Source: Verrucomicrobiota bacterium
GTDB lineage: Bacteria > Verrucomicrobiota > Verrucomicrobiia > Opitutales > Opitutaceae
Assembly (NCBI GenBank): GCA_019510185.1
Contig: JAEKKV010000014.1
Span: forward strand, 62,001 to 126,000
Length of the DNA: 64,000 nucleotides
Direction of reading: 5' to 3'
Made by a program: the position numbers and the translations under genes. This document shows positions 27,950-37,367 of this stretch, in pieces; position 1 is the first letter of the stretch; each line of letters begins with the position of its first letter. Under the pieces are notes generated by a model. It saw only the letters and a list, made by a program, of their open reading frames with translations. It had not been told where the DNA came from and did not search any database.

Positions 27950-29320
27950 ATGTCCTCCTCCCTTCTCCGCCGCAACCTGCGCCTCTGCACCTACGATGGA
28001 GTCGTGGCGACGCCGATCGTCTACTTGCTGCAACCGGGCAATTTCATCATCGCGGCCCTGCTCGTGGAGTTGTTTCACCTGCCGCCCGAGCTCTACGGCC
28101 TGATCGTGGCGCTGCCGTTCATGGGAAATTTCGCGCAGGCCTTCCTCATGCCGTTTCTGAACGTCCGGCTCTCGCCCAAGTCGGTTTCGGTGGTGTCCTC
28201 GTCGTTGCAGGCGCTGTGCTGGACGGCGCTGGCCCTGTCGCTGCCCTTTCTGCCGGCCGATCATCCGGAGATCAGCGGACGCTGGCTGCTCGCGATCTTC
28301 GCGGTGTCGGCCGCGGTCACCTCGCTCACCGGCGTGAGCTGGACCTCCTGGGTGCAGGAGTGGATGCCCGTCCGGCTGCGCGGTAAATATTTCGGCCGGC
28401 GCAACCGTCTGCTCCAAGTGGCGCAGGTCCTGTTTCTCCTGGTGGTGGGACAACTTTTCCACCGCCTCTCCGGCTCGGTGGCCGCCTTTCAACTGCTCCT
28501 CCTCGGAGCCGTGTTCCTGCGGGTGGGCTCGGTGGTTTTCCAGCACAAGATTCAAGCCAGCACGACGGAGCTTCCGCCTATCGAAACGAAGACGCCGTGG
28601 GGCGAACAGTTGAAGGCGCTGCGCAACGCGCCCGCCTTTCTCTGGCTGGTCGCCTACGGGGCGGGCTGGGGCTTTGCGACGAGTTGCTTCGGGCCGTTTG
28701 TCCCGGTGTTCATGTACAAGCAGCTCGGGCTTTCGGTGATGGATGTGAGCGGCCTCGTCGTGCTGGCGAGCGTGGGCGGGGCGTTGTCCTCGCCGGCCTG
28801 GGGCACGCTGGCGGACCGTTTTGGCAACAAGCCCGTCATGCTGTTCTGCATGATCGCCTGGCAGCTGCAGAACTTCTTTTGGTGCGTGCTCACGCCCGCC
28901 AACACCAGCTTGCTTTACGGCATGTGGATCTTCGGCGGCATCATGGGCGCGGGCTTCGTGCTCTCGCTGTTTAACATCCAGCTCAAGATCATCCCGCCCG
29001 AGGCGAAGACGCTGGCGATCAGCATCAATCTCGCGGTCACCTCGCTCGTCACCGCCGTCGCCCCGATCATCGGCGGCCTCGTCCTACAATACCTGCTCGC
29101 CCGCGGCGGCTCCGCGCTGACGGTTTACCATCAGGTGTTTTTCGTCCCGCCCGTGCTCGCGCTGCTCGCCTGCCTGATGCTCGCCCGCGTGCATGAACCG
29201 CTGGCCAGTCCGCTCGCCTCCGTCGCCGGCGCGATGCGCAACATCCGCACGCTCGGAAGCCTGCTTGGCGTGAGTTTCCTCGTGGACTACATTTTCGTGA
29301 AACCGCGCTCCAAGCCATGA
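27950..29320 (+). CDS. MFS transporter
   Basis: 456 residues with about twelve membrane helices. Features of the major facilitator superfamily include the loop between helices 2 and 3 and its repeat in the second half (GTLADRFGNKPVMLF). The central loop carries polar sequence (QASTTELPPIETKTPWGEQ). Its stop overlaps the start of the PfkB kinase gene by 4 bp, which hints that the two handle the same sugar, with uptake followed by phosphorylation. That substrate link is inference. Confidence 0.85.
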   Translation: MSSSLLRRNLRLCTYDGVVATPIVYLLQPGNFIIAALLVELFHLPPELYGLIVALPFMGNFAQAFLMPFLNVRLSPKSVSVVSSSLQALCWTALALSLPFLPADHPEISGRWLLAIFAVSAAVTSLTGVSWTSWVQEWMPVRLRGKYFGRRNRLLQVAQVLFLLVVGQLFHRLSGSVAAFQLLLLGAVFLRVGSVVFQHKIQASTTELPPIETKTPWGEQLKALRNAPAFLWLVAYGAGWGFATSCFGPFVPVFMYKQLGLSVMDVSGLVVLASVGGALSSPAWGTLADRFGNKPVMLFCMIAWQLQNFFWCVLTPANTSLLYGMWIFGGIMGAGFVLSLFNIQLKIIPPEAKTLAISINLAVTSLVTAVAPIIGGLVLQYLLARGGSALTVYHQVFFVPPVLALLACLMLARVHEPLASPLASVAGAMRNIRTLGSLLGVSFLVDYIFVKPRSKP

Positions 29321-30228
29321 TCCACACTCTCACCGGAAATCTTCTGGCCGAGCACACCCTGCGTTTCGACGACTGGACGGCCGGTCGCACCCAGCGCGCC
29401 TCGGCGGACGCGTTTCAAGTCGGCGGCAAGGGCATCAACGTGGCTCGTATGCTCCATCGCCTGGATACGCCGGTCACGGCTCTGTGCTTCGCCGGCGGCG
29501 CCACCGGACAGGAATGCACCGACTGGCTCGCGCGCCAGGGCTGGCCGTTTCAAGCCTTCGCCACGGCCGCGGCCACCCGCCTCGGCCTGGTGGTGCGCGC
29601 CCCCGGCCGGCCGGAAACAACTTTCCTCGGGCCGGACGTCGCGCCCGACGCGAACGCCGTGGCCGCGTGCGTGGCTTTTTTGCAGAAGCAAAATCCCGGG
29701 GACACGCTGGCGCTCTGCGGCAGTTTCCCCGGATGGAGTTCCGAAGCCTTCGCTCCGCTGCGCGAACTGGCCGGCGACTGGGCCGCCCGCGGCCGGCTGG
29801 TCGCGGACACTTACGGTCCGCCGCTTGCCGAGCTCGTGCGGCACCCGGTGAACCTGATCAAGATCAACCGCCACGAGTTCGACGGCCTGTTCCCGGAATC
29901 GGAACGTCCGCAGGCGATCGCGGCGCGGCTGGATGCGGCCGGCGAACGCTGGCCGGTGCGGACGTGGATCGTGACAGACGGCCCGCACGCCGTCTGGTTC
30001 AAGGACGCCCGACTCGCGCCATGCTCGGCGCAGCCGCCCCGCGTGGAGGAAGTTTCCGCCACCGGATCGGGCGACGTGGTTTTCGCCAGCGTGCTGCACG
30101 CGCGGAGCGAACGGGGCGCCACGCTGGCCGAGGCGGTGGAGTTTGCCTTGCCTTACGGTGCGGCCAATGCAGCAAGTGAAGGCGTGGCGGACTTTCCCCT
30201 GAACCATCCGGTCAAACGCGGGTCCTAG
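29317..30228 (+). CDS. PfkB-family sugar kinase, 1-phosphofructokinase-like
   Basis: 303 residues. The N-terminal PfkB signature region is GGKGINVARMLHRL (residues 36-50), as in 1-phosphofructokinase and tagatose-6-phosphate kinase. The C-terminal ATP/anion-hole motif is ATGSGDVVFAS with catalytic Asp253; Ser replaces the usual Ala of GAGD. It phosphorylates a sugar or sugar phosphate in the cytoplasm. It is translationally coupled to the MFS transporter by an ATGA overlap. The exact substrate is not fixed by sequence. Confidence 0.82.
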   Translation: MIHTLTGNLLAEHTLRFDDWTAGRTQRASADAFQVGGKGINVARMLHRLDTPVTALCFAGGATGQECTDWLARQGWPFQAFATAAATRLGLVVRAPGRPETTFLGPDVAPDANAVAACVAFLQKQNPGDTLALCGSFPGWSSEAFAPLRELAGDWAARGRLVADTYGPPLAELVRHPVNLIKINRHEFDGLFPESERPQAIAARLDAAGERWPVRTWIVTDGPHAVWFKDARLAPCSAQPPRVEEVSATGSGDVVFASVLHARSERGATLAEAVEFALPYGAANAASEGVADFPLNHPVKRGS

Positions 30229-30249
30229 CCACACCCCTATCCATTATTC

Positions 30250-30906
30250 ATGAAAAAAGGCGTTCTCATCATCATCGGTCTCCTCATCGCGTCGTCGGTC
30301 GCATTTTTCGGCTTCAAGCACTACAAGCAGCAGGCGGATCGCGCCCTCGCCGAACAGCGCCAGCTCGCGGAGCAGGAGCGTCTCAAGGCCGAGGCCGCCA
30401 AGCGCGCCGAGGCCGAGGCGGAAGCCCACCGTCTGGCGGCGTTGAAAGCCCAGAAGGACGCCGAAGAATCCGCCCGCCAGTTGGAGAAACTCCGCGCCGA
30501 GCAGGCCGACGCCGAGGCCGCCCGTCTCGCCGCCGAGCAGGCCGACGCCGCCGCGGCCGCCGAGCGCGCGCGCCTCGCCCGCGAAAAGGAAGCGCTCGAA
30601 GGCGAAGCCCGCCTCGCCGCCGAGTTGCGCGAAAAGGAAGCGGCCGACGCCGAGGCCGCCCGACGCGCCGCGCTTCTCAAACTGGCCGAGGCCGAGCAGC
30701 AAAAACGCGAACTCGCCGACCGCGAGGCGGCCCGTCTCGCCGCCCTCAAGGCGCAACAGGCGCTGGAGGAGCAGGCCGCCAAACGCATCCTCCTCAACAA
30801 GTCCATTTTCCCGGCCGACTACAAACGTCGCGAGCACTACTACATGACCATCGACATGTGGAACGCGGAGCCGGCGGCGCCCAAAAAGGCTCCCGCCCAA
30901 CCCTGA
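30250..30906 (+). CDS. Membrane-anchored coiled-coil protein, unknown function
   Basis: 218 residues. One N-terminal membrane helix (KKGVLIIIGLLIASSVAFFGF) is followed by about 160 residues of nearly continuous Ala/Glu/Arg/Leu/Lys heptads, a long helical or coiled-coil rod like the middle of TolA. The end (NKSIFPADYKRREHYYMTIDMWNAEP) is short and aromatic and then Pro/Ala-rich. Such proteins may span the periplasm. The repetitive composition makes homology by eye unreliable. A bidirectional terminator follows 18 bp later. Confidence 0.7.
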   Translation: MKKGVLIIIGLLIASSVAFFGFKHYKQQADRALAEQRQLAEQERLKAEAAKRAEAEAEAHRLAALKAQKDAEESARQLEKLRAEQADAEAARLAAEQADAAAAAERARLAREKEALEGEARLAAELREKEAADAEAARRAALLKLAEAEQQKRELADREAARLAALKAQQALEEQAAKRILLNKSIFPADYKRREHYYMTIDMWNAEPAAPKKAPAQP

Positions 30907-30920
30907 TCGCAGGGCATGAA

Positions 30921-30951
30921 AAAAGCGCCGGTTAACGCCGGCGCTTTTTTT
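30921..30951. terminator. Bidirectional terminator between convergent genes
   Basis: 8-bp perfect stem agcgccgg / ccggcgct with a 6-nt loop, flanked by an A-run on the left and seven T residues on the right, so it can act on both strands. It lies between the coiled-coil protein and the secreted protein at 30977. Confidence 0.88.
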
Positions 30952-30976
30952 GTGTCCGCCCGGGCGGAACGAAAAC

Positions 30977-31669
30977 TTAAAATCCCGAAACGCTTTCGGG
31001 CGCCTTCTGCGCCTGCTCCCGCTTCTGCTGGTCGAGCTGGTGATCGTTTTCGGCCTTGGCGACCAGCTGCTGTTGCATGACGTAGTTGTCCAGCTTGACG
31101 GAGAAAACCATGACCCAGCCGTCCTGCTGACTGGCGCGGAGCGAGCCGTCCTCCAACTCGTAGCTGTAGCCGATGCCATTGGTGCCGCCGCCCTCGTTGG
31201 TGACCTTTTTCCAGGAGGAGTTGCCGCGGTTGGCGTTCAGAATGCCTTTCACCTCGAAAGAATTCAGCGAATCGCCCACGCGCTTGTAAACTTCCAGCGC
31301 CGAACGCCCGCCGATATAGAGCACGTCCACCTTCCAGCCGGTGTCGTTGCTCAGCTGGTTCGCGACCGCGGATTTCCAATAGAACATCTCATGGGTGTCC
31401 GCGGGCAGGAACGCACGGATGTCCTTCAACACATCGTCCTGCGCTTCTTTGCGCGCCTGGCGCTCCGTGTCACGATCCTTCGGACTTTTGGGTTTATTAT
31501 CCTTGGGTTCGGTCGGACGCGGGTAGAGCTTGCCTACGCCTGGCTGAAGCAGGCGCTTCTCAAGCATATCTTGAGTTTCACCCACGCGCGCGTGCAGCGC
31601 GGCGGGAAAAACCATAACGCACAAGACCAGCAGCGGGGCGGCTTTGCTGAAGCGATGAGGGGAATTCAC
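30977..31669 (-). CDS. Secreted protein of unknown function
   Basis: 230 residues. The signal peptide runs to about residue 27 (LVLCVMVFPAALHA-RVGET). The mature part begins with a segment seen before in small exported proteins (VGETQDMLEKRLLQPG), then a Lys/Asp/Pro-rich linker, then a globular part with TGWKVDVLYIGGRSALEVYKRVGDSLNSFE and EDGSLRASQQDGWVMVFSVKLDNY. I do not recognise a named family. It is transcribed alone, convergent with the coiled-coil protein and divergent from rplU (148 bp between starts). Confidence 0.72.
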   Translation of the reverse strand: MNSPHRFSKAAPLLVLCVMVFPAALHARVGETQDMLEKRLLQPGVGKLYPRPTEPKDNKPKSPKDRDTERQARKEAQDDVLKDIRAFLPADTHEMFYWKSAVANQLSNDTGWKVDVLYIGGRSALEVYKRVGDSLNSFEVKGILNANRGNSSWKKVTNEGGGTNGIGYSYELEDGSLRASQQDGWVMVFSVKLDNYVMQQQLVAKAENDHQLDQQKREQAQKAPESVSGF

Positions 31670-31783
31670 GTTTTTGCACCCTAGGAGAATTCATGGCTGG
31701 AGTGCTATTTAAATCTTCCTGCCATCACTTTCGAACCGCGCGCCGGAGAGACTGTAAATTTCGCAAATATCTCCTTGCGTGCG

Positions 31784-31799
31784 AGGGGCCAAAACCCCT
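31784..31799 (+). other. Short hairpin in the rplU leader
   Basis: Stem agggg / cccct with loop ccaaaa lies 18 bp before the rplU start codon. L21 leaders that bind the protein have been described in some bacteria; this hairpin is short and no such structure can be confirmed here. Confidence 0.25.
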
Positions 31800-31817
31800 T
31801 AGTTCGACGTTTTATTT

Positions 31818-32132
31818 ATGAAAGCGACCATCAAAACCCAAGGCCAGCAGTTCGCTGTTTCCGAAGGCGACATTCTCATTGTTAACCGCTACCCCAACAC
31901 GGAAGCGGGCGCCACCGTCGAAATCACCGACGTCCTCTCCGCTGGCGAAGGCGCTGATTTCAAAGTCGGCACCCCCACCCTCACGGGCGCCTCGGTGACC
32001 GCCAAGATCCTCGAAAACAAACGCGGCGACAAGGTCATCGTGTTCAAGAAAAAGAAGCGCAAGGGTCACGAGAAAAAGCGCGGCCACCGCCAGGAACTTT
32101 CCGTCATCAAGATCGAAGCCATCAAGGCCTGA
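31818..32132 (+). CDS. rplU: 50S ribosomal protein L21
   Basis: 104 residues, the normal length. The N-terminus ([18 protein letters not shown]) and the C-terminal [20 protein letters not shown] region, which binds 23S rRNA, are diagnostic. It is a component of the large ribosomal subunit. rpmA follows after 33 bp, the standard rplU-rpmA operon; obgE, often third in this operon elsewhere, is not present. A terminator closes the pair at 32434-32468. Confidence 0.97.
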   Translation: MKATIKTQGQQFAVSEGDILIVNRYPNTEAGATVEITDVLSAGEGADFKVGTPTLTGASVTAKILENKRGDKVIVFKKKKRKGHEKKRGHRQELSVIKIEAIKA

Positions 32133-32165
32133 TCCCAACCCACTTAAACCCAGGAGATATTAGTC

Positions 32166-32405
32166 ATGGCGCATAAAAAAGGTGCAGGCGCGACGACCAA
32201 CGGTCGCGAGAGCCACTCAAAACGGCTCGGTATTAAAAAATTCGGCGGTCAAGTCGTCGTTGCCGGCAACATCATCGTTCGCCAGCGCGGCAGCAAGCTT
32301 CACGCCGGCAAGAACATCGGCATCGGTCGCGATTGGACGCTCTTCGCGCTCAAGGACGGCACGGTCGAGTTCGACAAGGCTCACCGCAAGGTGAACATCG
32401 TCTAA
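32166..32405 (+). CDS. rpmA: 50S ribosomal protein L27
   Basis: 79 residues. The N-terminus [22 protein letters not shown] and the motif [15 protein letters not shown] are those of L27, whose N-terminal tail reaches the peptidyl transferase centre. There is no N-terminal extension of the kind cleaved in Firmicutes. A good ribosome binding site (AGGAG) lies 9 bp before the ATG. Confidence 0.97.
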   Translation: MAHKKGAGATTNGRESHSKRLGIKKFGGQVVVAGNIIVRQRGSKLHAGKNIGIGRDWTLFALKDGTVEFDKAHRKVNIV

Positions 32406-32433
32406 CGACGTTTCCAGTTCTTCGCTTTCATCC

Positions 32434-32468
32434 AGCGCCGGGGCTCACGCCCCGGCGCTTTTTGTTTT
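32434..32468 (+). terminator. Rho-independent terminator of rplU-rpmA
   Basis: Perfect 11-bp stem agcgccggggc / gccccggcgct with a tcac tetraloop and the tail tttttgtttt, 28 bp after rpmA. Confidence 0.93.
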
Positions 32469-32506
32469 GCCGTGGCCGGCGCAGGCGGACGCTATCAACG
32501 CCCGTC

Positions 32507-32824
32507 ATGAACGACCGCCTCCAGGAACTCCTCCGCCAGCAAGCCCTCGCGAGAGAACAGCTCGCCTGGCTGGAAAAGGAAATCGCCCGAGAGTCCGCCG
32601 CAGCCTCGCCCACACCCCCGGCGCCTACGCTAGCCCCGCAAATCCAGCCCGCGATCACGTCAACCCCGGAAGAGGCGGACGCTCTGCTCGACAAATACGC
32701 GAAGGCCGAGCGCCACAATCCGCGGGCTTTAAAGCGCGGGTGCCTGCTGCTTTTCTTTGTCGTCCTCGGCCTGTGCGTGCTCCTGACGCTGACGATTTAT
32801 TTCCTCCATTATCGCCACCGCTGA
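32507..32824 (+). CDS. Small single-span membrane protein, unknown function
   Basis: 105 residues from the ATG at 32507. It has an N-terminal charged helix (RLQELLRQQALAREQLAWL), a Pro/Ala/Thr-rich linker, a second polar helix (EEADALLDKYAKAERHNP) and one C-terminal membrane helix (CLLLFFVVLGLCVLLTLTIYFL) ending YRHR. This is a tail-anchored layout with the N-terminus in the cytoplasm. No family is recognised. It stands alone between the L27 terminator and the next gene. Coding support comes from the clear amphipathic and membrane pattern. Confidence 0.6.
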   Translation: MNDRLQELLRQQALAREQLAWLEKEIARESAAASPTPPAPTLAPQIQPAITSTPEEADALLDKYAKAERHNPRALKRGCLLLFFVVLGLCVLLTLTIYFLHYRHR

Positions 32825-32973
32825 AAGCGCCTGCGGAGGGCCAGCTGCAAGCGACCGGCTGAAAAAGGGAAACTTCCCTCTTGCTCCACCCGCCAAAAAC
32901 CTGAACAAACTTACCTTTTCGTAGTTCGCGAGGTGCGAGCTGCGTGAGACCGGCAGATAGCAAACCTTTACGC

Positions 32974-34731
32974 ATGCATAGTTTTTCCGAGCAATGTCTC
33001 GATATGGCCCGTTCGATTTTGGGCCACAACCTGGATTCCATCCAGCCCGACGGCACCGTGGTGCCCGTCCCCGGCGAAGAGCCCCGTCCCGATGAACCGG
33101 GCCACGTCGCCTATGCCTTGGGCGAATATTATCGCGCCACCGGCGAAACCACCCTCAAGGGCTACGATCTCATCGATCTCACCGCCCGTTGCGTGACGGC
33201 GCAGATGTTCACCGAGCCCGCCACCGAGAACGGTCTCGCCTACGCCGCGCTCGGCCTCCTCAGCTTCGGCCCCTCCAAGGAGCGCAATCCCGTGTGGGAA
33301 CGCCTCGTCGAGGAAACCCAGGTCCGCATCGACAAGCAGCTCCTGCACCGCAGCGACCACGACAACCACTGGCAGGCCTTCAACATCGCCAAGGCGGTCG
33401 CCCGCTACAGCTTCGGCCTCTCCAAGAAGGATGAGACCTCGCGCCTCATCGAGCGCATGGTTGATCGCATCAACCAGACCAGCTCCAACGGCTTTTTCGA
33501 CGACTCGACCAGCGGCCTCGGCGGCAACTTCAATCTCTACGGCGTGATGACCTTCGTGTTCGTCCGCTCCGCCCTGCAGCTCCACGCCAACAGCGGCGTG
33601 CGCGACCGCAAGCTCCCCACCCTCCGCACCTACGCCGAGAAGTACCTGAAGATCGCCCCCGATCTCGTCCGCGCCGACGGCCTCGGCTGGGCGTTCGGCC
33701 GCGCGGCCGGCGCCTACGGCCAGATGCACCTGATCTCGCTCATCCTTCAGGGCCTGCGCGACGGCTGGATCCTCGACGACCAGAAATCGAAGTACTTCGA
33801 CGTTCTTCGCCGCCTGTTCGTGTTCTTCTACCAGACGTACCTCGATCAGGAGCACGGGTTCCTCGATCTGCGTGACGAAGAGCGCACCGCCTACGGTCAT
33901 CACACGACCCGCATGGCGAACTTCGACGCCGCGCGCTACCTCTCCCAGTGGTCCCGCCTGGCCAAGACCGTGCAGGTCCCGGCCGCGGTCAAGCCCGAGC
34001 CGGCCCGCACCGTCGGGCGTTTTGTCATGTTCGACAAATCGAACCGCAAGGAGCAGGGCCTGTTCCTCTATCGCGATGGCGAGAGCGGCCTGCATGCGCA
34101 GATCCCGCTGATCAGCTCCGGCACCTCGCTCACCAGCGATTCGCTGCCCTTCCCGCATTGCCCGGGCGTGTTCGACTGGCCCAACAACGTTTACCTGCCG
34201 GTCATGCTCCCCGAGCTGACCTTCGGCGAAAACGTCACCCTCCCCGCCTTCTACGGCAAGAACTGCGTCACCGGCTTGGGCCTGCGCAACAGCTTCTATT
34301 TTAAATACGAGCAGCCCGAACTCATCAACACCAAGGAAGAGATCCTCAAGGGCCTCGGCAGCGTCAAGGTCCAGTGGAACTTCGCCGGCCCCAAGATCAG
34401 CTGCGAGTTCATCTACACGGTGAAACAGCAGGTCCAGCTCGACAAATTCCGCTACGTGCTGGCCATCGCCGCCCCCCACTCGAAGTACCATGTGAACGGC
34501 GCGCTCGCCCTCGGCCCCGAAGGCCACCGCTGCACCGTCCAGAAGGACGACTTCCAAGGCGTCTGGCAGGAGACCGAGGTCGTCAGCAATGATCCGACCT
34601 ACCGCACCAACTACGGGAAGATCCACTATCTCCAGCACCTCGTGCGCGACCACCCGCTCATCATGCGCCCCGGCCAGGTTTACCGCCTTGTGGTGAACTT
34701 CGAGCCCGACGTCGCGCACGTCGACGGCTAA
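32974..34731 (+). CDS. Large protein with an alpha/alpha-toroid-like half, unknown function
   Basis: 585 residues from the ATG at 32974; a GTG ten codons earlier is possible. Residues about 1-340 are helix-rich with repeated aromatic and Gly-containing turns ([61 protein letters not shown]), like the alpha/alpha-toroid of polysaccharide lyases and unsaturated glucuronyl hydrolases. Residues 350-585 are beta-rich, like the beta-sandwich of heparinase-type enzymes. No signal peptide is visible. A carbohydrate-active role is inference from fold impression only; I do not recognise catalytic residues. hisF follows after 32 bp. Confidence 0.7.
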   Translation: MHSFSEQCLDMARSILGHNLDSIQPDGTVVPVPGEEPRPDEPGHVAYALGEYYRATGETTLKGYDLIDLTARCVTAQMFTEPATENGLAYAALGLLSFGPSKERNPVWERLVEETQVRIDKQLLHRSDHDNHWQAFNIAKAVARYSFGLSKKDETSRLIERMVDRINQTSSNGFFDDSTSGLGGNFNLYGVMTFVFVRSALQLHANSGVRDRKLPTLRTYAEKYLKIAPDLVRADGLGWAFGRAAGAYGQMHLISLILQGLRDGWILDDQKSKYFDVLRRLFVFFYQTYLDQEHGFLDLRDEERTAYGHHTTRMANFDAARYLSQWSRLAKTVQVPAAVKPEPARTVGRFVMFDKSNRKEQGLFLYRDGESGLHAQIPLISSGTSLTSDSLPFPHCPGVFDWPNNVYLPVMLPELTFGENVTLPAFYGKNCVTGLGLRNSFYFKYEQPELINTKEEILKGLGSVKVQWNFAGPKISCEFIYTVKQQVQLDKFRYVLAIAAPHSKYHVNGALALGPEGHRCTVQKDDFQGVWQETEVVSNDPTYRTNYGKIHYLQHLVRDHPLIMRPGQVYRLVVNFEPDVAHVDG

Positions 34732-34763
34732 GCCGCGGCACGCGTCTCTTCCTGCTTCAAGCG

Positions 34764-35525
34764 ATGCTCTCGCGACGAATCATTCCCTGTCTGGACGTGA
34801 CCAACGGTCGCGTGGTCAAGGGCGTGAAGTTCCAGGAACTGCGCGACGCCGGCGATCCCGTCGACTGCGCCAAGGCCTACGACGCCCAAGGCGCGGACGA
34901 GCTCGTCTTCCTCGACATCACCGCGTCGAGCGACGGCCGCGGGATCATGCATGAGGTCGTCGCCCGCACCGCCGAGCAGTGCTTCATGCCGCTCACCGTG
35001 GGCGGCGGCCTGCGCTCGGTCGCGGACATCGAGACCATGCTCAAGGCCGGGGCCGACAAAGTCTCGCTCAACACCGCCGCGATCAACAATCCCCGGCTCA
35101 TTGCCGACGCTTCCCGCCGCTTCGGCGCGCAGTGCATCGTGCTCGCGATCGACGCCCGCCGCGAACCCGGTCAGGACAAATGGCGCGTGTTCACCCACGG
35201 CGGGCGCAACCCCACCGAGCTCGACGCCGTCGAGTGGGCCCGCCAAGCCGTCGAACTCGGTGCAGGGGAAATCCTGCTCACCAGCATGGACCGCGATGGC
35301 ACCAAGGCCGGCTACGATTGCGAACTCACCCGCCGCGTGAGCGACGCCGTGAGCGTGCCCGTGATCGCCAGCGGCGGCGCCGGCGAGCTTTCGCATTTTT
35401 CCGACGTACTCGATCAGGGCCGCGCCAGCGCCGTGCTCGCGGCCAGTCTCTTCCACTTCGGCACCTTCACGATCCCGCAGGTCAAGGGCTTCCTCGACAG
35501 CCGGGGCGTGCCCGTGCGCCGCTGA
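34764..35525 (+). CDS. hisF: Imidazole glycerol phosphate synthase cyclase subunit HisF
   Basis: 253 residues forming the HisF beta/alpha barrel. The catalytic aspartates are Asp11 ([15 protein letters not shown]) and Asp130 (VLAIDARRE), and phosphate-binding loops GGGLRS and ASGGAGEL are present. With HisH it makes IGP and AICAR from PRFAR and glutamine in histidine synthesis. No other his gene is next to it, so the histidine genes are scattered here. It probably shares a transcript with the preceding large unknown gene. Confidence 0.96.
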   Translation: MLSRRIIPCLDVTNGRVVKGVKFQELRDAGDPVDCAKAYDAQGADELVFLDITASSDGRGIMHEVVARTAEQCFMPLTVGGGLRSVADIETMLKAGADKVSLNTAAINNPRLIADASRRFGAQCIVLAIDARREPGQDKWRVFTHGGRNPTELDAVEWARQAVELGAGEILLTSMDRDGTKAGYDCELTRRVSDAVSVPVIASGGAGELSHFSDVLDQGRASAVLAASLFHFGTFTIPQVKGFLDSRGVPVRR

Positions 35526-35539
35526 AAACCGGCGCCGGC

Positions 35540-36079
35540 TCAGGTCTCCGTCGGCGCGGGCTTCGCGCCCTCGGCTTTTTTCGGACCGCCAACCAGCGCG
35601 CCGAGCTGCTCTTGGATCGACGCGAAAAACTCAGGGCTGAGTTCGCCCGCCGGCACCGAGTAGAGCTGCTTGGTTTTCGCGTGTTCAAAGACATCGCGTC
35701 CGCCCGCCGTGCCACGGCTTTTGGGGCGCAGGATTTTCTTCCGCTCCAGCATGAGGGCGAGAAACTGGACGAGCCGCTCGTTTTCAGGGGCGATCTCCAC
35801 CGCCGGATCCGCCAGCGTGAGAAAAAGATTTTCGGCGGTGAGCTTGAGTTCGCGCTCGGGATTTTCACCGGCCTTCCGCGGCTTGAAGACATGGCCCCAG
35901 CTGCACGCAATAAAGCCGGGCGGGGTGAACTCCCCCCGGGCGGATTCCAGCAAGTCGTACCGGACCACTTCCGTGGACGTCTCGCTGCGGACGAGGAAAC
36001 TGGCCACGCGTTCGCCCTCCTCGAAGGATTTTCCGGTGACAAAACAGACGAGGGCGAGCGGCTGCAGATTCAGTTCCAT
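35540..36079 (-). CDS. Conserved-looking protein of unknown function
   Basis: 179 residues, cytoplasmic, with no signal peptide or membrane helix. The N-terminal half has regular strands and helices (LALVCFVTGKSFEEGERVASFLV, then RYDLLESARGEFTPPGFIACSWGHVF) and the C-terminal half is helical and ends in a Lys/Pro-rich tail. No motif I can name. It is convergent with hisF (14 bp apart) and divergent from the phosphatase gene (59 bp). It is preferred over the long plus-strand frame here because that frame is Arg-rich and featureless. Confidence 0.65.
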   Translation of the reverse strand: MELNLQPLALVCFVTGKSFEEGERVASFLVRSETSTEVVRYDLLESARGEFTPPGFIACSWGHVFKPRKAGENPERELKLTAENLFLTLADPAVEIAPENERLVQFLALMLERKKILRPKSRGTAGGRDVFEHAKTKQLYSVPAGELSPEFFASIQEQLGALVGGPKKAEGAKPAPTET

Positions 36080-36138
36080 GGGCTTTCTTGTTTACTTTCA
36101 CAGGGTGCAGACGCTAGCAAATTTGCGCACCAGCACGA

Positions 36139-36798
36139 ATGAACGGTCGCCTCATCGCCATCGGGGACATCCACGGTTGTCATCAGGAGTTCGCCGAGCT
36201 CCTGGAACGTCTCTCCCTCACCAAGGACGACAGGCTCATTCTCCTCGGCGATTTGGTCAACCGCGGGCCGGACAGCTGCCGCGTCATCGACCTCGCCAGG
36301 CAATATCGCGCCCTCTCGCTCATGGGTAACCACGAGTTGCGCCTGCTCAATTACCACCGCACCAAGGCACCCTATAACAACAAGGAGGCGGACGCGGAGA
36401 CCTTCGCCAAGCTACGCCCGGAGGACTGGACCTACTTGGAGGCGATGCCGCTCACACATTACGTCGAGGAGCTGAACACCGTGTTCGTCCACGGCGGCTT
36501 TCTCCCGAACGAGCCCTGGCAGCGCCAACCCGCTTCGGTTGTCACCCGCATCCAGTGCATCGACAAGAGCGGCGCCCCGCGCAAGCGGGCCGAATCCCCC
36601 GAATCCCCCGTCTGGGCCGACCTGTGGAACGGCCCCCCCTTCGTCGTCTACGGCCATACCCCCCGTCCGGAAATCTATAAGCTCAAATGGTCCGTCGGCA
36701 TCGACACCGCCTGCGTGATGGGCGGTCATCTGACCGCTTACATTTTGCCTGAAAAACGGTTCGTGCAGGTCAAGGCCCGCCGCCGCTATTATCCTTAA
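36139..36798 (+). CDS. PPP-family metallophosphoesterase
   Basis: 219 residues. The metal-binding motifs of PPP phosphatases are all present: GDIHG (Asp10, His12), GDLVNRGPDS (Asp38), GNHE (Asn64, His65) and FVHGGF and YGHTPRPEIY further on. This size and the single domain resemble bacterial serine/threonine phosphatases and ApaH-like dinucleoside tetraphosphatases; sequence alone does not tell which substrate is used. The next gene starts on the base after its stop codon, so the two are co-translated. Confidence 0.9.
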   Translation: MNGRLIAIGDIHGCHQEFAELLERLSLTKDDRLILLGDLVNRGPDSCRVIDLARQYRALSLMGNHELRLLNYHRTKAPYNNKEADAETFAKLRPEDWTYLEAMPLTHYVEELNTVFVHGGFLPNEPWQRQPASVVTRIQCIDKSGAPRKRAESPESPVWADLWNGPPFVVYGHTPRPEIYKLKWSVGIDTACVMGGHLTAYILPEKRFVQVKARRRYYP

Positions 36799-37359
36799 AT
36801 GCCTTCCTCCCCCTCGCCCCTTTCCGGCGTTCTGCTCCTTTGCGTAGATCTTCAGCCGGTTTTCCTGAACGCGATGGCCGATGGCCCGGCGGTCCTGAAA
36901 CGCTGCTCCTTCGCGATCGAAGCGGCGACGGGGCTGGGCATTCCCGTGGCCTTCACAGAACAGATGCCGCGCAAACTCGGCAGCGTCGATCCCCAGGTGC
37001 TGAAGCTGGCGGGCACCCCCGAAGTTTACGCCAAGAGCACGTTCTCGGTCTTCGAAGACAACGGCATCGCCGACGCGTTGCGCGGCCGGGACGTCGAACA
37101 CGTGATCCTGTGCGGACTGGAAACGCCCGTGTGCATCTATCAGACCGCAGTGGGCGCGCTCGACGCCAATCTCGAGGTGACCGTGCTGACCGATGCCGTC
37201 GGCGCCCGACGTCCGGATGACGCCGCCGTCTGCCTGGCGGCGCTCTCGCGCAGCGGCGTGCACCTCCTGCCCGGCGAAACGGTTTTCTATTCCCTCCTGC
37301 ACGACGCCGGACATCCCTTTTTCAAGGATTACACCAAGCTCGTTAAAAAATACGCCTGA
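36799..37359 (+). CDS. Isochorismatase-family cysteine hydrolase
   Basis: 186 residues. The catalytic triad of the family is visible: Asp17 (LLCVDLQPVF), Lys79 (YAKSTFSVF) and Cys112 (GLETPVCIYQTA). Members hydrolyse amide, imide or vinyl-ether bonds in substrates such as nicotinamide or isochorismate; the present one is closest in layout to the short YcaC/ribonuclease-like group, substrate unknown. It abuts the phosphatase gene and is followed after 8 bp by the YhaM-like gene, a three-gene operon. Confidence 0.87.
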   Translation: MPSSPSPLSGVLLLCVDLQPVFLNAMADGPAVLKRCSFAIEAATGLGIPVAFTEQMPRKLGSVDPQVLKLAGTPEVYAKSTFSVFEDNGIADALRGRDVEHVILCGLETPVCIYQTAVGALDANLEVTVLTDAVGARRPDDAAVCLAALSRSGVHLLPGETVFYSLLHDAGHPFFKDYTKLVKKYA

Positions 37360-37367
37360 TCACCGCC

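Noticed and set aside
31729..31758. Weak promoter-like pair tttcga and tgtaaa before rplU
   Set aside because: Matches to consensus are too poor to separate from chance.
34979..36142. 387-codon plus-strand frame spanning hisF and the 179-residue unknown gene
   Set aside because: Extremely Arg-rich, frame-shifted from hisF, and not credible as a protein.
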